The notes: generated by a model not told the origin, from the sequence alone. A stretch of DNA of 14,590 nt from Clostridia bacterium (GCA_021202495.1 JAJQCX010000170.1:1-14590), one strand, 5' to 3'. Positions 1 through 6,566 are shown, numbered from the stretch's first letter. Program-made: numbers and translations.

Positions 1-18
1 CTGGTAAGCATTCGTCGT

Positions 19-120
19 CTGTTTCTTATGTTTATATTTTAAAGACTCTCAAACGTTCGCCGGGTCGTCTTTGTCGTTTCTTCCGTTTTGCTACCCTAAG
101 ATTTTACACTACTCTCAAAC
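19..120 (-). CRISPR. Type II-A CRISPR array with one spacer
   Basis: Read on the minus strand, away from csn2, the array starts with an intact 36-bp repeat (85-120) that begins GTTTGAGAGTAGTGTAAAAT and ends TTAGGGTAGCAAAAC. A 30-bp spacer follows (55-84). A second repeat (19-54) keeps the first ten bases GTTTGAGAGT exactly, then drifts with substitutions and about one deleted base. A repeat that decays at its distal end is typical of the last repeat of an array, so this looks like a one-spacer array. Only 18 bases remain to the window edge, so further units beyond position 1 cannot be excluded. The repeat matches the tracrRNA anti-repeat found upstream of cas9. The orientation, downstream of csn2 and on the same strand, is normal for type II-A. 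Confidence 0.9.
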
Positions 121-131
121 CTCAAATTCGA

Positions 132-200
132 GAAAAAGGGCTACCGACCCTCCGTGTAAATACGGCAGCAATGCCGTTTCTTAGGGCATTAAAACATGTC
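132..200 (-). ncRNA. Candidate leader RNA with split anti-repeat
   Basis: The plus strand at 154-195 matches repeat bases 12-36. GTGTAAA (154-160) equals repeat bases 12-18, and TCTTAGGGCATTAAAAC (179-195) matches repeat bases 20-36 at 14 of 17 positions. An 18-base insert (161-178) replaces repeat base 19 and contains the perfect palindrome ACGGCAGCAATGCCGT (162-177). A minus-strand RNA starting near 200 would therefore begin with GTTTTAATGCCCTAAGA, form a hairpin, then read TTTACAC. This is an anti-repeat whose halves are brought together by the hairpin. The tracrRNA also has GTTTT about a dozen bases after its -10 box. A weak hairpin with a U-run follows at 151-133. Whether it is a separate small RNA, a cis element of the pre-crRNA, or the remains of an inverted repeat is inference. 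Confidence 0.45.
133..151 (-). terminator. Weak hairpin plus U-run in leader
   Basis: On the minus strand AGGGTCGGTAGCCCT (151-137) can form a 4-5 bp GC-rich stem with a five-base loop, followed at once by a run of T. It could be a weak terminator or attenuator for cas-operon read-through or for the leader RNA, leaving part of the transcripts to enter the array. The stem is short, so efficiency is doubtful. Confidence 0.3.
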
Positions 201-204
201 CATA

Positions 205-236
205 ATTATAATATCACTTAATCTCCGAAAAATCAA
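205..236 (-). promoter_or_regulatory. Pre-crRNA / leader promoter
   Basis: On the minus strand a TTGATT -35 box (236-231) directly follows the csn2 stop codon. A 17-base spacer leads to TATTAT (213-208), which overlaps a perfect TATAAT (210-205). Transcription would start near 201-198 and run through the leader into the array. Array transcription from a promoter inside the leader is usual for type II-A. The start point is inferred from box spacing only. Confidence 0.6.
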
Positions 237-905
237 TCATATTTCGCACAAATCCACATCAATTGTAATTCTTTTTTCATGCGGCAAAATTTTTCTTTCG
301 GAGGAATCGAGCAGCATAAACTTAAATTTGTGATTCATCGCGGTTTTCGCAAATTCGCTCATTTCGTCATCGTCAAAATAGCTCCGCATATTTATAAAAA
401 CATACATCCTCTCCGTTTCAAATTCGCGCACAACTTCCATATAGTCGATGATCTTTTCGATTATCGAATCGTAATCCTCATTAAGCCGCAGCCCCGCAGC
501 CTTAATAATATTTGCCGCGCCTATCTTATCGCAGATAAAATCCGCCGAAAATTCATAGGATAAATCCATAACGTACCGCTCAACCTCGGAAATCAATTCC
601 TGTGTTTTTATATAATACGCCTCGTTCACCGCTGTTTTTTCAAACGCGGAATATATCTTATTGAGCAGCGTTTTACGATTTATCTCAAATGGGACAAACT
701 GCGAAACGATTTCCGCGTTTTTCGACATTTCAATCGGCGCGTCGTTTTCCGAAAGTACAAACCCTCCCCCGCTCCCTCCGCATTGAGATACAAAATCGCA
801 CATCAGCCGATAAAATAATTTTTGATTTTCAACAACAATCCCCGTGAATGTATTTTCCTCAAAGATTATTTTTCTTTCAATCTGAGGGTGAACAAGCTTT
901 ATCAA
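237..905 (-). CDS. csn2: Csn2, type II-A spacer-acquisition protein
   Basis: This 222-residue protein has the length and general sequence of the short, canonical Csn2 family. In that family Csn2 forms a tetrameric ring that encircles double-stranded DNA ends, and it works with Cas1, Cas2 and Cas9 in capturing new spacers. It has no enzymatic activity of its own. The N-terminus (MIKLVHPQIERKIIFEEN) and the acidic middle and C-terminal parts (about residues 140-220, with DSSERK and DVDLCEI) fit the family. The start codon is TTG, supported by a strong GGGGAGG Shine-Dalgarno about seven bases upstream; no ATG fits as well. It is the last cas gene, 21 bases after cas2 and directly before the leader. 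Csn2 defines the system as subtype II-A. Confidence 0.92.
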   Translation of the reverse strand: MIKLVHPQIERKIIFEENTFTGIVVENQKLFYRLMCDFVSQCGGSGGGFVLSENDAPIEMSKNAEIVSQFVPFEINRKTLLNKIYSAFEKTAVNEAYYIKTQELISEVERYVMDLSYEFSADFICDKIGAANIIKAAGLRLNEDYDSIIEKIIDYMEVVREFETERMYVFINMRSYFDDDEMSEFAKTAMNHKFKFMLLDSSERKILPHEKRITIDVDLCEI

Positions 906-926
906 AATAATCCCTCCCCACGCTGT

Positions 927-1247
927 TCATAAAATCACAATCCGTTCATCGCTGTCTATTATGTCGCTGTGGAAATTACCCGTTATGTACTCGGCTTTCG
1001 CAAACTGCTTTTCCGTAACCGACAGCACCGACACAACGCCGCGCGGCGGTCTGATTTTCCTCAGCATTTCCACAACCGATTTTTCAACACTCGCGTTCAA
1101 AACCATGCGGCAATATACCGATTCCTGCCACATCATAAATCCGTTTTTTATCAGCGCTTTTCTAAAATGTCTGTAATTTTTTCTGTCCTCCGCCGTTTCC
1201 GTCGGTAGGTCAAAGAGAACCAAAATACGCATAAATCTGTAGCTCAT
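927..1247 (-). CDS. cas2: Cas2, CRISPR adaptation subunit
   Basis: This is Cas2, the dimer that bridges two Cas1 dimers in the spacer-integration complex. I choose the ATG at 1247, giving 106 residues (MSYRFMRILVLFDLP). It has an AAGGAG Shine-Dalgarno about seven bases upstream and its ATG overlaps the cas1 TGA as ATGA, like the cas9/cas1 junction. An open frame extends upstream to 1316, but that would add 23 residues unlike Cas2 and a 73-base overlap with cas1. The conserved first strand ends in the LFDLP motif with Asp13. The middle (RHFRKALIKNGFMMWQESVY) is typical of type II Cas2. The length is normal for the family. Translation is probably coupled to cas1. Confidence 0.93.
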   Translation of the reverse strand: MSYRFMRILVLFDLPTETAEDRKNYRHFRKALIKNGFMMWQESVYCRMVLNASVEKSVVEMLRKIRPPRGVVSVLSVTEKQFAKAEYITGNFHSDIIDSDERIVIL

Positions 1248-2122
1248 GCCTTTCTCCTTGCAAATTTTATCAGCGAAGTGTCCCTGTCGTTTAGCGCCGT
1301 AAAAACGCTTCGACAATAAATTTTTATCGCATTGAGTGTCGTCTGATTCGCGCCGTCTATCAAAACACTTTCGTGCAGCACCTCCAAAAGGGCGTACTTT
1401 TCATCCTTTCCAAACGCTTTGTATTCGTTTTTCCGCACGAACGCGTCTACATTTACCCTAAACGGCTCCATCAAATCGCAGCCCAAATTGAACTGATTAA
1501 ATTGATTGTCGTGGGAAAGCCCGATTTGCGTCAAATAGCCGTTTGCCGCAATCTCGCGGTTAACTGCCGACAAAATGAGGCTGTAGCCGTAATTTAACGC
1601 CGCATTGATTGGATTTTCCGCGTCGCCGCGAGTAAAATCCATGCCGAACACTGCGTTGAAATATACCTTCGCCGCGTGTCCCTCACGGTTTGTTGCGTCG
1701 TTAAATTCAAGCTCCGTCAAATAGCCTCGCAGCATCTCCGCTTCGGCGCTTTTCCCAATCTCACTCAGCAGCATTGCCTGGTTTCGTATCTTTTCCGCCA
1801 CAATCTCCGTCCACACGGCTCCCTTTATTCCCTCGCTCCACCCAAGCTGCATTTTGAGCTTGAGCGAACAATCGTGACTGCCGTACATCGGCACAAGCTC
1901 GGAATGAGGATTTCGCTGCGCGTCGCAGAAAATCACTTTTATCTTTCTTTTGACAAGCTCCTCCAAAAGACAGCACGTCAGCGAAACAGCCGTATTCTCA
2001 ATTATCAGCATTGCCACCTCGTCCAAAAAGAGACGCTTTGTTTCCTCACTCCTCACGACCATATAGCCCATCTTGTAATCGAGCTTGCATCTTTCCGATA
2101 TAATTGCCGTACGCCAACTCAT
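1244..2122 (-). CDS. cas1: Cas1, CRISPR integrase
   Basis: Cas1 is the metal-dependent integrase that inserts protospacers at the leader-repeat junction. The 292-residue protein is the normal size for type II Cas1. It starts MSWRTAIISERCKLDYK, as in this subfamily. The three metal ligands of the family are visible: Glu147 in NREGHAAKVYF, His204 in IGLSHDNQFN, and Glu219 in CDLMEPFR. A beta-rich N-terminal half and a helical C-terminal half are expected. Its ATG overlaps the cas9 stop as ATGA (2122-2119), and its own stop overlaps the cas2 start in the same way. One polycistronic mRNA with coupled translation is therefore likely. All catalytic residues are present, so I expect it to be active. 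Confidence 0.96.
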   Translation of the reverse strand: MSWRTAIISERCKLDYKMGYMVVRSEETKRLFLDEVAMLIIENTAVSLTCCLLEELVKRKIKVIFCDAQRNPHSELVPMYGSHDCSLKLKMQLGWSEGIKGAVWTEIVAEKIRNQAMLLSEIGKSAEAEMLRGYLTELEFNDATNREGHAAKVYFNAVFGMDFTRGDAENPINAALNYGYSLILSAVNREIAANGYLTQIGLSHDNQFNQFNLGCDLMEPFRVNVDAFVRKNEYKAFGKDEKYALLEVLHESVLIDGANQTTLNAIKIYCRSVFTALNDRDTSLIKFARRKA

Positions 2123-5100
2123 AACAATTCAAGCAGATTTTCACTGCATTTAACATAAAGCCCCGCCGCGGATACATCTATGATTCTCAAATCTTTATAG
2201 GTTTTGGTCACATTTGAAAGACGCGTATTTATATAAAATGCACCGGCATTTTTGCTTTCACCTAACAACGTCATATCACAGCCTCCGCTTCGACCGGTTT
2301 TAAGTGCTTCGCCAATGTGCAGCAGGCACTCAACCTGTTCCTCTGTGGAAAGCGCCAAAAATCGTTCTCTCCCCTTTTCCACTATACCCGCTATATTTTC
2401 AAAGCAGATAGAAAACGGCTTATTGTTCAGCTTTTCGCGGTAAACGTCATATAGTTGAATGTTTTGCTCTCTTGTTATCTTATCGTGTTCTTCCGATATG
2501 TTTATTGCCGCGTTCTTATTTTGTTCCTTTGCTTTCTTCTGCTTTTTGTCAAACGACTCCAGTCGGCAAATGTATTGTTCTGTTTCTTTTCCCACGCGCA
2601 GCGGATTCATTGAAGAAAGCAACACGCGAGCTCCACCGTTACCTTTACCTCGTATATATGCCAAAAATCCGTCCAACGAAATCACTGTATTTATTTTTAT
2701 CTTTCTCATTCCGAGCGGGAACTCTACGCTCTTAACCTCATCATTTGCGATTTCGCCGATAACCTCTTTTGCGTATTGCACCGCAAATTCTTCATTTGTT
2801 TCAAATTTTTTCGCAAACAACAACTGCACCGGCATAAATATAACGTCACTGCCTTTTTTTGTATTATATTTCACAAGAACAAAATACGACGCCGCAGTCT
2901 TTGTATATCCTCCGTATTTCGTAACGTCGAGCCCTTTCTTTCGCGGCACAAGGTCATTTGCCGCGCCCGCCTTAAGCGGCTGCTGTTTAAACAACTCGCC
3001 TTTCTTGCAAATCGGATAAATCGTATAATGTATATGATCATTCTCCATTATCCTCTTTACCTTCTCTAAATCCTCCTCACCATACCAAAGCACTCTGTCT
3101 CCGAATTTCAATTCACGATTGAACAATTTTTTCGCATTTACCGTATATTTATTTATATTAAACGCACGGTTCATCTTTGAGAAATACGAATGATACACAT
3201 TTCCTACAACGATATTCAAATATGCGTCCTTTGCATGGTGCAAATCATTCACCGTTCGCGATTTCGGCAGCTCAAATTCATGCCTGAATTCCGAAACAAG
3301 CCCCGCCTTTACATACACAATTTCACTGTCGGGGAAAAGCTCTTTCAAAAGCGTCGCCACAGCCTTTGTCGCCTGGCTCGTTTCCGTAAGCTGCCTGTTT
3401 ATAAAGCCCCATTTTTCATTTTCGTCAAACGGCGTCGAGCGCGTCAAACGTGCAAGCTTTTTGTCACTTATCAATCCCTGCTTGTGCAGCATTTCCCAAA
3501 ACGGTGCCCGCTCTTTTCTTATAGCCTCATCTATGGGATAGTTGTCGCCTTTCTTTCCATTAAGCTCAGATCGCACCAACACAGTATTGTCAATGCTGTC
3601 ATCCTTCACCAAACTCTGCGGAAAAATATGATCTATGTCATATCTTTTCGTATTTAATTCTTCAAGATTTATCGTTTCCCCGCTGTACATGCATTTTCCG
3701 AGCTGCATAAAATACAAAAACAATCTCTTGCTCTGCAGTTGCCTGTCATCCTTACTTTCAAGCTCTTTCGCGAGCTCCCGCGTTTCTTCAACAGGAAATG
3801 ACGCGTAAAAATCTTTAATACTGTCTCTGCGGCTCTTTGTCCTCTTGCCCTTTTGATCTTCAATCGTGCCGCGCGTCATTTCAATAAATATCTTTTTCGG
3901 CTCGCCTTTGATTTTTCTTATCTCCTTCGCAATGTCGAGCGTCCGAATTATCGAGCGTCTCACCGCCCCGGAAATATACATTTCATCAAGCCTGTCCGTC
4001 AGCGAACGCGGATTTGCCGCGTAATATTCTTTGCACGCCTCCTCTATTTTTTCTTTAAAAGTAAAACCGTCTGACGCAATTAACTGCATTAAATTTTTCT
4101 GCGTTTTCCACAGTGCCTCCATCACGGTGAATTCCTCGCCTGTTTCGACTTCGCAGCCGACCACACCGCAAAGCAGCTTCTTTGAAAGCCGCCCGAAGTC
4201 CTTCAGCTTCAGCCCGACGATGTATTGCACGTCCTTTATTGCAATCTGAGGATATTCATCTTTGAGCCATTTTTCAAGCCGCACCTTGTCCTCGGTATAT
4301 GCCTTGCGCTCTATTATCCTTTCCACGTCGCCTTCACTCAGCACCCCCGCGTCAAGCAGCCTTTTAAACGCGTGATATGACGCAAGCGACGCTTTCACCG
4401 TCACGTCAAGCCCGCTCATTTCATCGCCTTCTGTCATATATCCGTTTGAAACAAGATAATTCTTTATGCTCTTTGGGGTAACTCTCGCGTGTTTTTCAAA
4501 GAGCTCCGTGTATAATTTCTGCTTCACTTCAACCTCAATGAGCTTGTCGTTTATCTTGATTGTGTTTATCTCATTTAACACAACATATTTTGAATAGAGC
4601 AACGAATTTTTCGGCAGCACGCTTTCGCCCGCCAAATATGTACAGCTGCACGTCATTCTGTCAATAAACGCCTGTTCGCTCCTGTCGCAATCGACCTTCT
4701 CCGTAAAATTCCACGGATATATTTTGCCTTCCGCCTTTCGTTCAATCCACGCGAATTGAGAATTGTCAATTCTCAAAGGTCCGACATAATACGGCACTTT
4801 AAACAAGAAAATCGAAAGTATCTTTTCGCTCGGCGTAAGATTGTCCTCATCCTTTTTGCCTAAAAACGGCAAATACCCTTCCGCCTTTTTTAAGATCGCT
4901 TTTAATTCCGTATAATAAAGCTGATAAGGAATAACTCTGTTCGCCCCGTCTACTTGCTTTGGCATAAACGAATTTGATTCGATTCTTTCCATCATATCGG
5001 CATAAAATTCGCTATCCGCCGCCTCCACCTTAACTCCCGACACAATCTTTTTTAAGTATTTGCAAAAATCCTCACACGTTATTTTGCCCGGAAGCTCTTT

Positions 5101-6222
5101 TGCTTCAACATCTTTTACCCATCTGAAATTATTTGAATAAGCGGTGTAATTATTCAATTTGCTGTCAGCCGCTCTGAAAATCTCATCATATTTTTCCGGC
5201 AAATATTTTTTCACAAAGTCCTTTAAATTATTCAAATCACGGTTGTGTGTTTCATATACATTTACCTTCCCCTCGGAAAGCGACGCAAAATCCCCCACAA
5301 TATCGCTCAGCGTGCTCCAATCGTAGATCTTTCGCATAAGAATAAGAAGCTCGCTGTCATCGCTCTCCAATTGTGAAATCGCACTTTCAAAATCTTCTTC
5401 ATTGCACGAAAGCGATACCTTACCCATTTCTTCATAGGCGTCATTCAAAAATAAATCCTTAACTTTCGATACCGTTCCTCCCGCAAAAAGCTTCACCATC
5501 TGCTTTTTTGCATAGGGATATTCGTCATCTTTCGGTATCTTTCCGCCAAAAAGCAGTGCGGTAAGCGCCTTCTCTTTTGCCGTAACCCCCACACGCTTTT
5601 TCAATATTTCCGCTATTTTTTCCGATTCGCAATTCCACGGTAATGAAATTTCCCGCTCTTTAAAAAAGCCCAAAAATCCCTTATAAACCTCATTAAAATC
5701 CAAGACAGCGTCAATATTGTCCTTGTCGGCGTCAATCAAAAAATGTCCCCTGTGTGCCGCCAAGTACGCACACGCAATATATACCTCTCTCACATCATGC
5801 TTTTCTGTATCGTTCATCAGCGCACAAAGCAAGTGATGTATCGTCGGGTATTTTTTGTAATAAGCCTTGTCGTCAAAATCCTTGTCCGTAAAATATGTAT
5901 TTACCTCTTTCGGGTTCGTCCTGTCCTCGCGCCAAAGGGCGCTCTCATTAATTCTGATAAAGAAATTTTCATCAACCTTCGCAATCTCCGGCGCAAAAAT
6001 CTCCTGTATTAGCTTTACTCTCTGCTGCCTCCTGTCAAGCCTTCTGCGAGCCGTTCTGTAGCCTCTTCTCTCCGCCGCTTCATTCGGCTCGGGAAAAACA
6101 TGCGTTCCAATCATATTTTCTCCGCCATGCTTTAACGGCGTATAATCCTCACTCGTCACGGCATAGCCGACAGATTCCGTTCCGATATCAAGTCCCAAAT
6201 AGTAGCTTTCGCAATTTTTCAT
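2119..6222 (-). CDS. cas9: Cas9 nuclease, type II-A
   Basis: Cas9 is the RNA-guided DNA endonuclease of the system and also takes part in spacer selection. It has 1367 residues, almost the length of S. pyogenes Cas9. RuvC-I has LGLDIGTESVGY with Asp12. The arginine-rich bridge helix is at about 51-72, followed by a long REC lobe to about 735. RuvC-II has IFIEMTRG with Glu781. The HNH domain has YDIDHIFPQS with His865, plus Asn888. RuvC-III has HHAKDAYLN with His996 and Asp999. The PAM-interacting domain is at about 1110-1367. All catalytic residues are intact. The C-terminus aligns without gaps to S. pyogenes Cas9 through GLY1354-1356, but the RKR at 1333-1335 is Thr-Arg-Leu here, so the PAM is probably not NGG. 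The start is ATG, preceded by GGAGGG about eight bases upstream. Confidence 0.98.
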   Translation of the reverse strand: MKNCESYYLGLDIGTESVGYAVTSEDYTPLKHGGENMIGTHVFPEPNEAAERRGYRTARRRLDRRQQRVKLIQEIFAPEIAKVDENFFIRINESALWREDRTNPKEVNTYFTDKDFDDKAYYKKYPTIHHLLCALMNDTEKHDVREVYIACAYLAAHRGHFLIDADKDNIDAVLDFNEVYKGFLGFFKEREISLPWNCESEKIAEILKKRVGVTAKEKALTALLFGGKIPKDDEYPYAKKQMVKLFAGGTVSKVKDLFLNDAYEEMGKVSLSCNEEDFESAISQLESDDSELLILMRKIYDWSTLSDIVGDFASLSEGKVNVYETHNRDLNNLKDFVKKYLPEKYDEIFRAADSKLNNYTAYSNNFRWVKDVEAKELPGKITCEDFCKYLKKIVSGVKVEAADSEFYADMMERIESNSFMPKQVDGANRVIPYQLYYTELKAILKKAEGYLPFLGKKDEDNLTPSEKILSIFLFKVPYYVGPLRIDNSQFAWIERKAEGKIYPWNFTEKVDCDRSEQAFIDRMTCSCTYLAGESVLPKNSLLYSKYVVLNEINTIKINDKLIEVEVKQKLYTELFEKHARVTPKSIKNYLVSNGYMTEGDEMSGLDVTVKASLASYHAFKRLLDAGVLSEGDVERIIERKAYTEDKVRLEKWLKDEYPQIAIKDVQYIVGLKLKDFGRLSKKLLCGVVGCEVETGEEFTVMEALWKTQKNLMQLIASDGFTFKEKIEEACKEYYAANPRSLTDRLDEMYISGAVRRSIIRTLDIAKEIRKIKGEPKKIFIEMTRGTIEDQKGKRTKSRRDSIKDFYASFPVEETRELAKELESKDDRQLQSKRLFLYFMQLGKCMYSGETINLEELNTKRYDIDHIFPQSLVKDDSIDNTVLVRSELNGKKGDNYPIDEAIRKERAPFWEMLHKQGLISDKKLARLTRSTPFDENEKWGFINRQLTETSQATKAVATLLKELFPDSEIVYVKAGLVSEFRHEFELPKSRTVNDLHHAKDAYLNIVVGNVYHSYFSKMNRAFNINKYTVNAKKLFNRELKFGDRVLWYGEEDLEKVKRIMENDHIHYTIYPICKKGELFKQQPLKAGAANDLVPRKKGLDVTKYGGYTKTAASYFVLVKYNTKKGSDVIFMPVQLLFAKKFETNEEFAVQYAKEVIGEIANDEVKSVEFPLGMRKIKINTVISLDGFLAYIRGKGNGGARVLLSSMNPLRVGKETEQYICRLESFDKKQKKAKEQNKNAAINISEEHDKITREQNIQLYDVYREKLNNKPFSICFENIAGIVEKGRERFLALSTEEQVECLLHIGEALKTGRSGGCDMTLLGESKNAGAFYINTRLSNVTKTYKDLRIIDVSAAGLYVKCSENLLELL

Positions 6223-6223
6223 A

Positions 6224-6252
6224 TTGACATCCCTCCAAAAGTTTGCTATAAT
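6224..6252 (+). promoter_or_regulatory. tracrRNA promoter overlapping cas9 RBS region
   Basis: TTGACA (6224-6229), exactly 17 bases, then TATAAT (6247-6252) form a perfect sigma-A promoter reading to the right, away from cas9. Transcription should start near 6259, just before the anti-repeat. The -35 box begins one base from the cas9 start codon (6222-6220), and the spacer contains the complement of the cas9 Shine-Dalgarno (6231-6236). The same 30 bp therefore serve tracrRNA initiation and cas9 translation. Confidence 0.9.
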
Positions 6253-6258
6253 AGTTTT

Positions 6259-6403
6259 ACAGTAGTTTTCTACCCTAAAAAACTACACTACCGAGTTCAA
6301 ATAAAAATTTTTTCAAATCGTCGGGTATCCCGATTGCACAGGAGTGCGTTGATTATTTTTATTTTTGAACCCCAAGCCTGTTTCATCCGAAACGGGCTTT
6401 TTT
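6259..6403 (+). ncRNA. tracrRNA, trans-activating CRISPR RNA
   Basis: This is the partner RNA that pairs with crRNA repeats, allows RNase III cleavage and is held by Cas9. The anti-repeat (6265-6301) begins GTTTTCTACCCTAA and continues ACACTACCGAGTTCAAAT. ACACTAC pairs with GTAGTGT of the repeat and TCAAAT with GTTTGA, leaving the usual bulge between them (GA on the crRNA side, about four bases CGAG on the tracr side). Next come a hairpin TCGGG-TAT-CCCGA (6321-6333) and a second GCAC-AGGA-GTGC (6336-6347). TCAA (6313-6316) could pair with TTGA (6349-6352) to close both. A terminator hairpin ends the RNA, giving about 145 nt. The 5' end is inferred from the promoter and the 3' end from the terminator. 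Confidence 0.9.
6374..6403 (+). terminator. tracrRNA intrinsic terminator
   Basis: AAGCCTGTTTC (6374-6384) and GAAACGGGCTT (6389-6399) form an 11-bp stem with one G-U pair and a four-base loop, followed by six T (6398-6403). In Cas9 systems this last hairpin is usually also part of the tracrRNA tail. On the minus strand no T-run follows it, so it should not stop transcripts entering cas9 from the right. Confidence 0.9.
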
Positions 6404-6414
6404 GACCTATAACA

Positions 6415-6443
6415 ATTCTAACATAAACCGGCACATATTTCAA
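6415..6443 (-). promoter_or_regulatory. Candidate cas operon promoter behind tracrRNA
   Basis: On the minus strand TTGAAA (6443-6438), 17 bases, then TAGAAT (6420-6415) match the sigma-A consensus at 5 of 6 positions in each box. Transcription would start near 6408 and run through the whole tracrRNA gene on the opposite strand before reaching cas9. I see no comparably good minus-strand promoter between the tracrRNA and the cas9 start. The assignment rests on sequence alone. Confidence 0.45.
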
Positions 6444-6528
6444 TCGCATTTTGTGGTTTTTTAATGCCTCCTGCAATTTTGTTACGGTTTCACGACTATA
6501 TCGCGCTGAATATCCTTTCAAATTTCAT

Positions 6529-6557
6529 TTGACAAATCCACATTTTTCGAGTATTAT
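6529..6557 (+). promoter_or_regulatory. rnpB promoter
   Basis: TTGACA (6529-6534), 17 bases, then TATTAT (6552-6557) form a near-perfect sigma-A promoter. The expected start, near 6564, fits the first paired bases of the RNase P RNA at 6567. Confidence 0.88.
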
Positions 6558-6566
6558 AAGTACATT

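Larger units (their letters stand above)
121..236 (-). promoter_or_regulatory. CRISPR leader with type II-A anchoring site
   Basis: This is the 116-bp interval between the csn2 stop and the first repeat. The seven bases touching the repeat (127-121) read ATTTGAG on the minus strand. That is the leader-anchoring sequence known in type II-A systems to fix the site of new spacer insertion by Cas1-Cas2-Csn2-Cas9. It nearly duplicates the repeat start (GTTTGAG), so the junction reads TTTGAG-G-TTTGAG. The leader also holds a promoter, a split anti-repeat and a hairpin with a U-run, each listed separately. The exact anchor suggests that this end is still competent for acquisition. Confidence 0.85.

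Noticed and set aside
1248..1316. Longer cas2 start at 1316 (129 residues)
   Set aside because: The added 23 residues are unlike Cas2 and lie inside cas1; the ATG at 1247 has a ribosome site and an ATGA overlap.
6271..6300. Minus-strand TTGAAC with TAGGGT as a closer cas9 promoter
   Set aside because: The -10 box matches poorly, and the sequence is explained by the tracrRNA anti-repeat.
6297..6521. 74-residue open frame on the minus strand between rnpB and cas9
   Set aside because: It starts with TTG without a usable ribosome site, runs antisense through the tracrRNA and its terminator, and resembles no family I know.
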